Assembly: GCF_000496075.1 (NCBI RefSeq)
Contig: NZ_AWXZ01000031.1
Location: forward strand, 61,178-125,177
Source: Lutibaculum baratangense AMV1
GTDB lineage: Bacteria; Pseudomonadota; Alphaproteobacteria; Rhizobiales; Tepidamorphaceae
Direction of reading: 5' to 3'
Length of the DNA stretch: 64,000 bases
A model generated the notes under the pieces. It was not told the DNA's origin. It did not search any database and was given only the letters and a program-made list of their open reading frames with translations. A program made the position numbers and the translations under genes. Shown piece after piece: positions 43,234-52,406 of the stretch; within the stretch, counting starts at the first letter, position 1, and the number at the start of each line of letters is the position of its first letter.

Positions 43234-44208
43234 TCACAGCGGATGAAAGCACGCCGCCTGCCGCCCGGCTTCGACCGGCGCGAGCGGCGGCTCGGCTTCG
43301 CGGCAGTCGGCCTGCACGCGCGGGCACCGCGGCGCGAACGGACAGCCGCCTCGCGGCAGCTCCGGGCGGGCCTCGGTTCTCGCATGCCGTGCCTTTCGCC
43401 GCCGCGCGGGATCGGGCAGCGGCACCGCCGACATGAGGAGCGAAGTGTAGGGATGGGCGGGCGCCGCGAACACCGCGTCCGTGGGCCCCGTCTCGACGAT
43501 GCGGCCCTGATACATCACCGCGACCCGCCGCGTGACGTTGCGCACGACGCTGAGGTCGTGGCTGATGAAGAGGAAGGTCACGCCCCTCGCCTCCTCGAGC
43601 TGGCGCATCAGCCGCAGCACCTGCGCCTGAACCGACACGTCGAGGGCCGAGACGGGCTCGTCCGCGACGATCAGGTCGGGCGCGGTGATGAGCGCGCGCG
43701 CGATCGCGATCCGCTGCCGCTGACCGCCCGAGAACTCGTGCGGGTAGCGCGCTGCATGTTCGGGCTCCAGCCCCACCGCCTCGAGCGTCTCCGTCACGAG
43801 GCGTCGCCGCTCCGCCCGTGACGAAGGCCCAGGCAGCGCCGCCAGCGGCTCCGCGATGCTCCACCCGACGGTGCGGCGCGGGTCGAGCGACCCGTAGGGG
43901 TCCTGGAAAACCATCTGCATGTGCCGCCGCGCCGCGGCGAGCGCCGCCCTCCCCGCGCCGAGATCCACCCCCGCGACCTCGATGCGGCCGGCGGTCGGCC
44001 GGTCGAGCCCCATCACGAGGCGTGCGAAGGTTGATTTGCCGGACCCGGACTCGCCGATCAGGCCGACGCTCTCGCCCCGCTCGATCGACAGCGAAACCCC
44101 GTGCAGCGCCCGGAAGACACGGCCAGGCCCGAGCAGCGACCGCCGCGGCAGCGCGAAGTCGCGCACGACGTTCTGAGCCCTCACGAGCGGCGGCATGTCG
44201 GGCGTCAC
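43234..44208 (-). CDS. Peptide ABC transporter ATPase, DppF/OppF-like
   Basis: A 324-residue ATPase. Walker A GESGSGKST (about 51-59), signature FSGGQRQRIAIARAL, Walker B LIVADEPVSALD, and the C-terminal Opp/Dpp cysteine motif (CPFAPRCPRVQADC) that binds a [4Fe-4S] cluster in some members. It forms a heterodimer with the DppD-like ATPase. It begins with GTG, overlapping the previous stop as GTGA, and is last in the operon. Confidence 0.92.
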   Translation of the reverse strand: MTPDMPPLVRAQNVVRDFALPRRSLLGPGRVFRALHGVSLSIERGESVGLIGESGSGKSTFARLVMGLDRPTAGRIEVAGVDLGAGRAALAAARRHMQMVFQDPYGSLDPRRTVGWSIAEPLAALPGPSSRAERRRLVTETLEAVGLEPEHAARYPHEFSGGQRQRIAIARALITAPDLIVADEPVSALDVSVQAQVLRLMRQLEEARGVTFLFISHDLSVVRNVTRRVAVMYQGRIVETGPTDAVFAAPAHPYTSLLMSAVPLPDPARRRKARHARTEARPELPRGGCPFAPRCPRVQADCREAEPPLAPVEAGRQAACFHPL

Positions 44209-45005
44209 GTCCCCCCTCCCCGCCGGCCCATAAGGTCGCGAGACGGCATCGCCTCGAACAGCGCGCGCGTATAGGGATGGGCCATCTCGCGGAACACCTG
44301 CTCGGTCGGCCCCTCCTCGAGGATCTCCCCCGCCCGCATCACGTACATCCGGTCCGTCGTCTCGGCGATCACGCCGAGATCGTGGCTGATCATGAGAAGC
44401 GCCATCCCGCTTTCGGCAGTCACCGCGCAGAGGAGGTCGAGGATCTGTGCCTGGATCGTCACGTCGAGCGCGGTCGTCGGCTCGTCGGCGATCAGAAGCT
44501 CGGGGCCGCAGGACAAGGCCATCGCGACGACGACGCGCTGGCGCTGACCGCCCGAGAGCTGGTGCGGATAGAGACCGAGAGAAAAGCGGTCTTCGGGCAT
44601 CCCGACCTTCTCCAGCATCTCCCGCGCGCGGTCACGTGCGGCCCGGCGCGAGAGGCCGAAATGCCAGCGCGGCCCCTCCGCCACCTGCTCGCCGATCGTC
44701 CGCACGGGGTCGAGCGCCGTCATCGGCTCCTGGAAGACCATGGCGATGCGCCGGCCGCGGATGCGGCTCATCTCGCGGTCGCCCTGGCCGATGAGCTCGC
44801 GGCCGTCGAACCTGACGCTGCCGCGCCGCCACATGCCGTCCGGCTCGAGCCCCATGAGGGCGAGCGCCAGCATCGACTTGCCGGAGCCCGATTCCCCCAC
44901 GAGCCCCACCGCCTCGCCGCGGCCGATCCTGAGGTCGACGCCGCGCAGGATCTCCATCTCGCCCAGCCCGAGCTCGAGCCCCCGTATGTCGACGAGCGGG
45001 CTCAT
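44205..45005 (-). CDS. Peptide ABC transporter ATPase, DppD/OppD-like
   Basis: A 266-residue ATPase. Walker A GESGSGKSM (about 37-45), signature LSGGQRQRVVVAMAL, Walker B LLIADEPTTALD. Shorter than typical DppD (about 325) because it lacks most of the C-terminal extension and its cysteine motif. Pairs with the DppF-like protein downstream. Start ATG 45005 overlaps the permease stop by 4 nt. Confidence 0.9.
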   Translation of the reverse strand: MSPLVDIRGLELGLGEMEILRGVDLRIGRGEAVGLVGESGSGKSMLALALMGLEPDGMWRRGSVRFDGRELIGQGDREMSRIRGRRIAMVFQEPMTALDPVRTIGEQVAEGPRWHFGLSRRAARDRAREMLEKVGMPEDRFSLGLYPHQLSGGQRQRVVVAMALSCGPELLIADEPTTALDVTIQAQILDLLCAVTAESGMALLMISHDLGVIAETTDRMYVMRAGEILEEGPTEQVFREMAHPYTRALFEAMPSRDLMGRRGGGT

Positions 45006-45853
45006 CCGACGCGGGTCCTCAGCCGCGGGTCGAGAAGGTCGCGGAGCCCGTCTCCCAGGAGGTTCAGGCCGAGCACGGTCAGCACGATGGCGAGGCCGGG
45101 AAAGACGACGAGATGGGGCGCCACCGCCACCAGTGTCTGCGCCTCGTTCAGCATCTTGCCCCAGGAGGGAGCCGGCGGCTGGGCGCCGAGGCCGAGATAG
45201 GAGAGCGCCGCCTCGCCGAGGATCGCCAGCGCGAACTGGATCGTCGCCTGCACGATCAGGACGGCCGCGATGTTCGGCAGGACGTGCTCGACGGCGATGC
45301 GCGCGCGCCCCTTGCCCGCGGCCCGCGCCGCCAGGATGAAGTCGCGCCGCCAGACCGGCAGGGAGGCGCCGCGCGTGACGCGTGCGAAGACCGGGATGTT
45401 GAAGATGCCGATCGCGATGATCGCGTTCACGCTGCCGGGTCCGAGAAGCGCCGTGATCATCACCGCCGAGAGGATGAAGGGAAAGGCGAAGGTGAAGTCG
45501 GCGAAGCGCATGATCGCCTCGTCGGCGAGGCCCCGCGTCGCCGCCGCCATGCTGCCGAGCGGCACGCCGATGCCGATCCCGATGCCCACGGCGACGAGCG
45601 CCACGAGCACCGAGTTGTGGCTGCCCGCCATGATCATCGACAGGACGTCGCGCCCGTAGAGATCGGTGCCGAGCCAGTGGGCCCGCGACGGGCCCTGCAG
45701 GCGGTCGGCCATGTTCATCGCCACCGGGTCGTAGGGCGTCCAGGCGAGCGCGACGAGCGCCACGGCGAGGAACGTCGCGGTCATCGCGAGCCCGATCACG
45801 AGGCCTGCCGACGCCCCGCTTCCCGCCCCCGCGGCCGCGGCGTCAGTCGACAT
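45002..45853 (-). CDS. Peptide ABC transporter permease, DppC-like
   Basis: A 283-residue permease with an N-terminal helix (about 17-40) and five more helices. The DppC opening is seen as GPSRAHWLGTDLYGRDVLSMIM, and the EAA loop as RRDFILAARAAGKGRARIAV. It pairs with the DppB-like permease to form the channel. The ATG at 45853 has GGAG 5 nt upstream; a GTG one codon earlier is in frame. Confidence 0.92.
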   Translation of the reverse strand: MSTDAAAAGAGSGASAGLVIGLAMTATFLAVALVALAWTPYDPVAMNMADRLQGPSRAHWLGTDLYGRDVLSMIMAGSHNSVLVALVAVGIGIGIGVPLGSMAAATRGLADEAIMRFADFTFAFPFILSAVMITALLGPGSVNAIIAIGIFNIPVFARVTRGASLPVWRRDFILAARAAGKGRARIAVEHVLPNIAAVLIVQATIQFALAILGEAALSYLGLGAQPPAPSWGKMLNEAQTLVAVAPHLVVFPGLAIVLTVLGLNLLGDGLRDLLDPRLRTRVG

Positions 45854-46802
45854 CACCGCTCCCCGTCCTCAAGCGCGGGTCGATGGCGAGATAGGCGAGG
45901 TCGACGAGGAAGTTCACGACGACGACGGCCGCCGCGATCAGAACGACGAGCGACTGCACCACGATCAGGTCGCGCTGTGCGATCGCCTGGAAGAGGAGCC
46001 GCCCGATGCCCGGCAGGTAGAACACGTTCTCGATGACGATCGTGCCCGCCAGCAGGAACGAGAACTGCAGGCCGAGGATCGTGACGACGGGGATGAGCGC
46101 GTTCGGCACCGCGTGCCGCCACAGGGCCGCCCGCCGCGTCAGCCCCTTTGCCCGTGCCGTCCGCACGTGGTCCTCGCCGAGCGTCTCGAGCACCGCCGAG
46201 CGCGTCACCCGCGTCAGGATCGCCGCCTGGGGCAACGCCAGCGCGACACTCGGCAGCACCAGTGCCTTCAGGGAGGGCCGGAGCCCAGCCTCCCACCCGG
46301 GAAACCCGCCGGCCGGGAAGATGCCCATCCCGACCGCGAAGACGAGGACGAGCAGCATCGCGAGCCAGAAGTTCGGCACCGCCACGCCGAGCTGCGCGGC
46401 GGCCGAGATGCCGAGATCTCCCGCACGTCCCCGCCGGCTCGCCGCCACGACCCCGCAGGGTATCGCGATGGCGGTGGAGAGCAGGATCGCGAAGACGGCG
46501 AGCGGCAGGCTCACCGACAGCCGCTCCGCCACGAGCTGCGAGACGGGGACCGCGTAGGTGTAGGACGTGCCGAAATCGCCGATGAGGACCCCGCCGGTCC
46601 AGGCGAGATATTGGGCGACGAAAGACCGGTCGAGGCCCATCTGCTGGCGCAGCGCGAGGAGTGTGTCTTCCCGCGCGCCGGTGCCGAGAATGATCGCGGC
46701 GGGATCGCCGGGCAGCACCCGCATCACGGTGAACACGACGAGCGACGTCGCAAGGAGCGTCAGCACGAAGGCGACGAGCCGCTTGGCGATGAGGACGCTC
46801 AT
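45843..46802 (-). CDS. Peptide ABC transporter permease, DppB-like
   Basis: A 319-residue permease with six helices, the DppB opening (RLVAFVLTLLATSLVVFTVMRVLPGDP) split here for length, periplasmic segment, and EAA loop (EDHVRTARAKGLTRRAALWRH). Starts 51 nt after the binding protein gene. Its end overlaps the DppC-like gene. Confidence 0.92.
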   Translation of the reverse strand: MSVLIAKRLVAFVLTLLATSLVVFTVMRVLPGDPAAIILGTGAREDTLLALRQQMGLDRSFVAQYLAWTGGVLIGDFGTSYTYAVPVSQLVAERLSVSLPLAVFAILLSTAIAIPCGVVAASRRGRAGDLGISAAAQLGVAVPNFWLAMLLVLVFAVGMGIFPAGGFPGWEAGLRPSLKALVLPSVALALPQAAILTRVTRSAVLETLGEDHVRTARAKGLTRRAALWRHAVPNALIPVVTILGLQFSFLLAGTIVIENVFYLPGIGRLLFQAIAQRDLIVVQSLVVLIAAAVVVVNFLVDLAYLAIDPRLRTGSGDVD

Positions 46803-46853
46803 GGGGTCATGGCCCGCATATCGCCAATCCGGGAGCCCCGGGCGCCTGCGGCG

Positions 46854-48332
46854 TCATTCCCGCCAGCGCACCTCCGTCAGGTCGTTCGCCTGTATGGGGG
46901 TGTTCCGCCACAGGCCTTCCACCGCTGCGTTCCAGACCCCGATCTTCGGCAGCTGGTAGAGGAAGCCGTTCACCGCGTCCTCGGCGAGGATGCGCTGCGC
47001 CTCCGCCATCAGCTCATGGCGCCGACCCTCGTCCGCCTCCGCCGAGAGCTCCTCCATCACCCCGTCGAACTCGGCACTGTCGTAGCCGAAATAGTAGTCG
47101 TCGCGGGCATAGATGCCGATGTCCATCGGCTCGGTGTGCGCGATGACCGTCATGTCGTAGTCGGCCCCCTTGAACACCTGCTCGAGCCACTGCGCCCATT
47201 CGACCGGCACGATCTCGACCGTGATGCCGACCTGCGCGAGCTGCTGTTGGATGATCTCGCCGGCCCGGCGTGCATAGTTCGGCGGCGGCAACTTGAGCGT
47301 CGCCTCGAACCCCTCGGCGTACCCGGCCTCCCGGAGCAGGGCCTTGGCCTTCTCCACGTCGTGCGGATAGGTGCCCGTCAGATCGACATAGGCCGGGTGC
47401 ACAGGCGAGAAGTGGGAGCCGATCGGGGTGCCGTAGTCGAAGTCCGCCTGGATAATCGCGTCCCGGTTGAGCGCGTGCGAGATCGCCTGGCGCACCTTGA
47501 GGTTCGAGAAGGGCTCGCGGGCGTTGTTCATGGCGAGGATCGTCTCGCCCTCGGTCACGCCGATCTCGACGGTGAACCTCGGATCCGCCTCGAACTGCGG
47601 CACGAGCTCGGGGGCCGGCAGGTTCGCGAAGGCGTCGATGTCGCCGGCCAGCAGCGCGGCCGCGGCGGCGGCCGAATCGGGGATGAACTTGAACGTCGCC
47701 CGCGCCAGTGCCGGCGCCTCGCCCCAGTAATCTTCGAAGCGCGTCAGCTCCACCCGGTCGCCCGCCACCCGTCGCTCGAACCTGAAGGGCCCCGTGCCCA
47801 CTGGAGCCGACCGGTTGGCGTCGGCACTCTCCGGAGCGACGATCACCGCATCGCCCCAGCCGAGATCGAACAGGAAGCTGCCGGTCGGCCGCCTCAGCGT
47901 GACCTTCACCGTTCGCGGATCGAGAGCCTCCACGGCCTCGATCGGCTCGAAGATCTGCTTCTGCGCGTTGACGGAACCCTCCGCCATCGCGCGCTCGAAG
48001 GAGAAGACCACGTCCTCGGCGTCGAATTGCGTGCCGTCGTGGAAGCTGACACCCTCCCGCAGGTGGAACGTGTAGACGGTGCCGTCCTCCGTCACGTCCC
48101 AGCTCGCCGCCAGGGCCGGCTGCACCGCGCCCGCGGCGTCGATGCGCGTCAGCCCCTCGAAGACGTTGGCGTAGACGACCTCGTCGGTGGCGGCGGCGGC
48201 CGTCGCCGTCGGGTCGAGATGCGGAGGCTCGAGCGTCATTCCCATCGTCAGCGTGTCCTTCGCCGCCAGCGCCGGAGCAGCGAGGAAAGGCAGAGCGGCG
48301 AGGATCGCGGCGATCCGGAAGATCAACGTCAT
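46854..48332 (-). CDS. Peptide/opine-type ABC transporter substrate-binding protein, DppA-like
   Basis: A 492-residue SBP_bac_5 protein. Signal peptide MTLIFRIAAILAALPFLA...ALA (about 22 residues), then KDTLTMGMTLEPPHLDPT and the family's FEGLTRIDAAGAVQPALAASW. The C-terminal lobe (QQLAQVGITVEIVPVEWAQW) completes the fold. The ligand may be a dipeptide, longer peptide or another conjugate; the neighbouring 2-hydroxyacid dehydrogenases hint at metabolism of keto- or hydroxy-acids. It is the first gene of the operon and divergent from them. Confidence 0.9.
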   Translation of the reverse strand: MTLIFRIAAILAALPFLAAPALAAKDTLTMGMTLEPPHLDPTATAAAATDEVVYANVFEGLTRIDAAGAVQPALAASWDVTEDGTVYTFHLREGVSFHDGTQFDAEDVVFSFERAMAEGSVNAQKQIFEPIEAVEALDPRTVKVTLRRPTGSFLFDLGWGDAVIVAPESADANRSAPVGTGPFRFERRVAGDRVELTRFEDYWGEAPALARATFKFIPDSAAAAAALLAGDIDAFANLPAPELVPQFEADPRFTVEIGVTEGETILAMNNAREPFSNLKVRQAISHALNRDAIIQADFDYGTPIGSHFSPVHPAYVDLTGTYPHDVEKAKALLREAGYAEGFEATLKLPPPNYARRAGEIIQQQLAQVGITVEIVPVEWAQWLEQVFKGADYDMTVIAHTEPMDIGIYARDDYYFGYDSAEFDGVMEELSAEADEGRRHELMAEAQRILAEDAVNGFLYQLPKIGVWNAAVEGLWRNTPIQANDLTEVRWRE

Positions 48333-48692
48333 GAGAGGCTGCTCCAAACGCGGGACTCGAGGCGCCGTGCGAGAGAGTAACAGAACGTGACGCGAGGCCA
48401 ACGGACGCGGCAGGCCGCGACGCCCAGTCACCGCACTGCCGGAGCGCGCGAGCCCACGTGCGAGGCTGTGCTGGTATACCACTGGCGGCGGGAGATCATT
48501 TGCGCCATTCTCTCCCTCGCCGGCGGCGGCGCCCGAAGGGGAGCCCGTCGGCCGAGCGTGTGGCGCGGCGGCTGCCGGTTCGGCGGCATGCGCCGCGGGG
48601 GAGCAACACCATCTCCGCGTGACCGTGGCAGGCGGGCGAGGATGGCAACAACGGTGCGGGCAGAGACCCGCCGGGACATGCAGGACCAGCTC
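48333..48692. other. Divergent regulatory region, 360 nt
   Basis: Between the peptide ABC operon (minus) and the hydroxyacid dehydrogenase genes (plus). It contains the perfect palindrome TGGTATACCA at 48472-48481. The in-frame extension upstream of 48693 on the plus strand has no family homology that I can recognise, so I treat it as non-coding. Confidence 0.5.
48472..48481. promoter_or_regulatory. Candidate GntR/FadR-type operator
   Basis: TGGTATACCA is a perfect 10-bp palindrome. It fits the T-GT-N(0-3)-AC-A logic of FadR-subfamily GntR repressors, and is centrally placed in the divergent region (140 nt from one start, 212 from the other). No regulator gene is adjacent. Confidence 0.45.
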
Positions 48693-49658
48693 ATGAAGAA
48701 GATCGTCTTTCTCGACCGCGCCACGATCGCGCCGCAGATCAACCTGCGGCCGCCGAGCTTCGAGCATGAGCTGGTGGAGCACCAGCAGACGGCGCCCGAC
48801 CAGGTCGTGGAGCGGCTGAAGGGCGCCGAGATCGCCATCATCAACAAGGTGAAGCTGACGGCCGAGGCCCTGGCCGAGCTTCCCGACCTGAAGCTGATCG
48901 CCGTCGCCGCGACCGGCACGGACTGCGTCGACAAGACCTACTGCCAGGAGCACGACATCGCGATCTCGAACATCCGCGGCTATGCGCTCGCCACGGTGCC
49001 CGAGCACACCTTCGCGCTGATCCTCGCCCTCCGGCGCTCGATCGTGCCGTTCCGACAGGACGTGCTCGACGGCGAGTGGCAGAAGGCGAACCAGTTCTGC
49101 TTCTTCAACCACCCGATCCGCGACCTGCGCGGCGCGAGGCTCGGCATCATCGGCGAGGGCGTCCTCGGCCAAGGCGTCGCCGAGATCGCCCGCGGCTTCG
49201 GCATGCACACGATGTTCGCGGCGCACAAGGGCGTGTCGGGCCTCGGGCCCCTCTACACGCCGTGGGACGAGGTGATCGAGACGGCCGACGTCATCACGCT
49301 GCACAGCCCGCTCACGCCCGCCACGAAGGGCATGATCGGCATGCCGGAGTTCCGGCGGATGAAGAAGAAGCCGCTGATCGTCAACACGGCGCGCGGCGGG
49401 CTCGTCGTCGAGGAGGACATCGAGCAGGCGCTCGACGAGGATCTGATCTCCGGCGTGGGCTTCGACGTGGCCGCGGTCGAGCCGCCGCCGATGGACCATC
49501 CCCTGATGAGGATCGCCAACCGGCCCAACGTCATCATCACGCCGCACGTCGCCTGGGCGTCGGACGAGGCGCAGCAGACGCTCGCCGACCAGCTCGTCGA
49601 CAACATCGAGAACTTCGTGCGCGGCGAGCCGACGAACCTCGTGAAGGGCGCCTTCTAG
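48693..49658 (+). CDS. D-2-hydroxyacid dehydrogenase (glycerate dehydrogenase-like)
   Basis: A 321-residue NAD(P)-dependent enzyme. The Rossmann motif is GIIGEGVLGQGVA, a variant of GxGxxG. The catalytic Arg (NTARGG), Glu (VAAVEPPP) and His (TPHVAWAS) are all present. Sequence style (KTYCQEHDIAISNIRGYA) is closest to hydroxypyruvate reductase/glycerate dehydrogenase. ATG 48693 has AGGA 7 nt upstream. First of three same-strand genes. Confidence 0.88.
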   Translation: MKKIVFLDRATIAPQINLRPPSFEHELVEHQQTAPDQVVERLKGAEIAIINKVKLTAEALAELPDLKLIAVAATGTDCVDKTYCQEHDIAISNIRGYALATVPEHTFALILALRRSIVPFRQDVLDGEWQKANQFCFFNHPIRDLRGARLGIIGEGVLGQGVAEIARGFGMHTMFAAHKGVSGLGPLYTPWDEVIETADVITLHSPLTPATKGMIGMPEFRRMKKKPLIVNTARGGLVVEEDIEQALDEDLISGVGFDVAAVEPPPMDHPLMRIANRPNVIITPHVAWASDEAQQTLADQLVDNIENFVRGEPTNLVKGAF

Positions 49659-49743
49659 CCCCCGGCCTCCACTCGCGCTATCCCTCTGCTCCCGGCGTCC
49701 GGCAAGGGCGGAGGGAATGGCCAAGCGAACAGGAGATGCCGGC

Positions 49744-50703
49744 ATGGGCAAGCCCGAGATCATCGTCACCGGTCCGATGATGAAGACCGTCTTCCAGCAG
49801 CTCGACGGCAGCTACGTACTGCACCGGCTGTGGGAGGCGGACGAGGACGCGCTCATCGCCGAGCACGGCGAGAAGATCGTGGCGATCGCCACGGCCGGCA
49901 AGCGGCCGGTCGACGCCACCTTCATGCAGCGCCTGCCGAACCTCAAGCTCGTCGCGAATTTCGGCGTGGGCTACGATTCGGTCGACGCGAAGTGGGCGGG
50001 CGAGAACGGGATCCTCGTGTCGAACACGCCCGACGTGCTGACCGACGAGGTGGCCGACACGGCCGTGGGCCTCATCCTCATGACGCTGCGCCAGCTCGGC
50101 GAGGCGGAGCGCTACCTCCGTGCCGGCCGGTGGGAGAAGGAAGGCCCCTTCCCCCTGACGAAGGCCACGATGCGCGATCGCCGCATCGGCATCGTCGGGC
50201 TCGGGCGGATCGGCAAGGCCGTGGCGAAGCGGCTCGACGCCTTCCGCACGCCGATCTCGTATTTCGGACGGACCGAGCAGAAGGACGTGCCCTACCGCTA
50301 CTACTCGAAGCTCGCCGACATGGCCCGTGACGTCGACGTTCTCGTGAACGTCGCGCCGGGCGGCCTCGCGACGCGCCACATGATCGATGCGAAGGTGCTG
50401 GACGAGCTCGGCCCCGACGGCGTGCTGATCAATATCGGCCGCGGCACGACGGTCGACGAGCAGGCTCTGATCGCGGCCCTCAGGGAGGGGCGGATCCTCA
50501 GCGCCGGCCTCGACGTCTACGAGGACGAGCCGCGCGTGCCGCGCGAGCTGATCGAGATGGAGCACGTGACGCTGCTGCCTCATGTCGCGTCGGCATCGAT
50601 GTTCACCCGGAACAAGATGGCCCAGCTCGTCGTCGACAACATCAGGAGCTATTTCGACACCGGCCGTCCCGTGACGCCCGTTCCGGAGACGCCGGTCCGG
50701 TAG
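49744..50703 (+). CDS. D-2-hydroxyacid dehydrogenase (GhrB-like glyoxylate/hydroxypyruvate reductase)
   Basis: A 319-residue enzyme of the same superfamily but a different branch. Rossmann GIVGLGRIGKAVA, catalytic Arg in NIGRGTTVDE, Glu in DVYEDEP, His in LPHVASAS. It likely reduces glyoxylate, hydroxypyruvate or 2-ketogluconate. The chosen ATG at 49744 has AGGAG 8 nt upstream; an earlier ATG at 49717 abuts its purine stretch. It lies 85 nt after the other dehydrogenase. Confidence 0.9.
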   Translation: MGKPEIIVTGPMMKTVFQQLDGSYVLHRLWEADEDALIAEHGEKIVAIATAGKRPVDATFMQRLPNLKLVANFGVGYDSVDAKWAGENGILVSNTPDVLTDEVADTAVGLILMTLRQLGEAERYLRAGRWEKEGPFPLTKATMRDRRIGIVGLGRIGKAVAKRLDAFRTPISYFGRTEQKDVPYRYYSKLADMARDVDVLVNVAPGGLATRHMIDAKVLDELGPDGVLINIGRGTTVDEQALIAALREGRILSAGLDVYEDEPRVPRELIEMEHVTLLPHVASASMFTRNKMAQLVVDNIRSYFDTGRPVTPVPETPVR

Positions 50704-50709
50704 GCGATC

Positions 50710-51366
50710 ATGGTCTCGAACGGAACGACGAACGGTCTCGATCCGCTGGGCGGAAAGCCCGGCGGGCCGATCGACCGCGACAGCGAGCTTTACGTGCCGG
50801 CTTCGCCGGCCGAAGGAGCGGTGCTGCGCCAGGCTGCGAGCCTCAGCCTCGGCCTCGCGATCCTGCAGGCGCTCGCGGGCTTCGCGACCGGCTCCGTCGC
50901 GCTCGTGGCGCTCGCCGTCGATTCCCTCCGCGACGGTGCCGCCGCAGGCGTGGCCGTCATCCTGCGCAGCGGCTCGCGGGGCGTCTACCGCGCCGCGGCA
51001 TCCCTCGTGGCGATCATCGCCGCGGTCATGTTCCTCTGGGTCGTCGCCGCGCCCCTCACGGGACTCGGCGGTGCACGCCTGCCGAACCCGTGGGTGATGG
51101 TCGGCGTCGCGCTCGTCTCGCTGTGCATCAACGTCTTCGTCGCCTTCCGGCTGCGCCGGATCGCGGCTGCCGGAGACGAGCGGCGCTGGGTCTTCCGTCA
51201 GGCGCGGTGGGATTTCGTCGCCGATCTCGGCGTCGTCATCGCCGCCCTCGCGGTATCCGACTTCGCGGCGCGGTGGCCCGACAGGCTCGCCGGCATCCTC
51301 ATCGCCCTGTTCAGCCTGTGGGGCGTCGCGAAGCTGCTGCGCAGTCTATGGCGGGCGGAGAGCTGA
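50710..51366 (+). CDS. CDF-like cation transporter lacking the C-terminal domain
   Basis: A 218-residue membrane protein starting 6 nt after the dehydrogenase. A polar N-terminus (1-40) precedes about five to six helices. Helix 2 has TGSVALVALAVDSLRDG, matching the cation-diffusion-facilitator metal motif as Asp71-x3-Asp75. A later helix has RQARWDFVADLG, giving Asp168-x3-Asp172 where zinc members usually have His-x3-Asp. An all-Asp site is associated with manganese-type CDFs. The usual 90-residue cytosolic domain is absent. Manganese export is an inference. Confidence 0.7.
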   Translation: MVSNGTTNGLDPLGGKPGGPIDRDSELYVPASPAEGAVLRQAASLSLGLAILQALAGFATGSVALVALAVDSLRDGAAAGVAVILRSGSRGVYRAAASLVAIIAAVMFLWVVAAPLTGLGGARLPNPWVMVGVALVSLCINVFVAFRLRRIAAAGDERRWVFRQARWDFVADLGVVIAALAVSDFAARWPDRLAGILIALFSLWGVAKLLRSLWRAES

Positions 51367-51388
51367 GGCTCCGGCACGCCGGGCCTCA
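51364..51388. terminator. Bidirectional hairpin between convergent genes
   Basis: TGAGGCTCCGG (51364-51374) pairs with CCGGGCCTCA (51379-51388) with one bulged T and a 4-nt loop. It includes the stop of the CDF-like gene and lies 15 nt before the GNAT stop on the other strand. Confidence 0.5.
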
Positions 51389-51403
51389 CCGTGGGTGGTT
51401 CTG

Positions 51404-52111
51404 TCAGCTCTGCCAGACCATCAGGCGGGAGCGCTGCTGGCCTTCGGCGTCGAAGTTCTGCGGCGAGAGCCACGCCTCCAGCGCCTGCTTCACCTGGGGC
51501 CACTCGTCGTCGGTGATCGAGAACCAGGCGGTGTCGCGGTTGCGCCCCTTGACGACCATGTGCTTGCGGAACGTGCCCTCGTACCGGAAGCCGAGGCGCT
51601 CCGCCGCGCGCATCGAGGCCTCGTTCTCCGCGTTGCACTTCCATTCGTAGCGGCGATAGCCGAGCTCTTCGAACACGCGCCGCATCAGCAGGTACTGCGC
51701 CTCGGTCGCCTGCACCGTCCGCTGCAGCGCGGGGCCGTAGCAGAGGTGCCCCACCTCGATCACGCCGTGTTCGGGCACGATGCGCATCAGGGCGGCCACG
51801 CCCGTCGGCCGCTCGGTCGCCTTGTCGACGATGGCGTGGAAGAACGGGTCGCGCCCCACCATCGTCCGCCGCGCGTGCGTGACGTAGGAGGTGAGGTCCG
51901 GGAATGGCCCGTAGGCGAGGTAGTCCCAGATATGACCTTCCGCGTCGGACTGGAACGCGTCGAAGAGGTGGCGGGCATGGCGCGCCACGTCGAAGGCCTC
52001 CAGCCTGACGGTGCGGCCCTCGATCGGGTCGCGCGGGGGCCGCGGGCGGGGCTCGAAGGCGGGGTCGACGTTTTCCGCCGGCAAGGGTTCGGACATGTAC
52101 TGGGGTCGCAT
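51404..52111 (-). CDS. GNAT N-acetyltransferase, RimJ/RimL type
   Basis: A 235-residue acetyltransferase. The GNAT fold runs from about 30 to 200: RTVRLEAFDVARHARHLF, the acetyl-CoA region HGVIEVGHLCYGPALQRT followed by TEAQYLLMRRVFEELGYRR, and NAENEASMRAAERLGFRYEG. The substrate is usually a protein N-terminus or small amine. ATG 52111 follows CAGGTAGAAAA; ATG 52096 is the next option. Confidence 0.88.
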   Translation of the reverse strand: MRPQYMSEPLPAENVDPAFEPRPRPPRDPIEGRTVRLEAFDVARHARHLFDAFQSDAEGHIWDYLAYGPFPDLTSYVTHARRTMVGRDPFFHAIVDKATERPTGVAALMRIVPEHGVIEVGHLCYGPALQRTVQATEAQYLLMRRVFEELGYRRYEWKCNAENEASMRAAERLGFRYEGTFRKHMVVKGRNRDTAWFSITDDEWPQVKQALEAWLSPQNFDAEGQQRSRLMVWQS

Positions 52112-52406
52112 TTTTCTACCTGACTTGCGGCACCATGCTGCGCGGCCGCTCCGGAGACAAGACATCCATCGCGGGAGAAGCGAACTCCGGGCCCGGTTCG
52201 GCACGTCCGCCTTTCGCGATCGTGTCCGTTGCGCGCACTCGGGAGACCGAGACATGTCGCCCCTGCGGTTAACAAAGCACTTCGCGGGCGCTTAATGTTG
52301 AACATGAAGAACGCACCGTTACCTGAACGCAACGAGGTGTTTGCCGCCAACGGCTCGCGTTCGGCCTTAACGTGAGGAGGCGGACTGTCCCGCCGCCCTC
52401 CCCTGC
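52112..52406. other. Intergenic region, 295 nt
   Basis: Between the start of the GNAT gene and the stop of the unrecognised helical gene, both on the minus strand. It includes a more AT-rich patch (about 52265-52320) with one TTAACC half-site on the minus strand. I see no gene. A weak hairpin (GGCGG/CCGCC, 52379-52394) could end the helical gene's transcript. Confidence 0.4.

Noticed and set aside
52305..52376. A 23-codon plus-strand frame (MKNAPLPERNEV...)
   Set aside because: No ribosome site and no neighbours on that strand that would support it.
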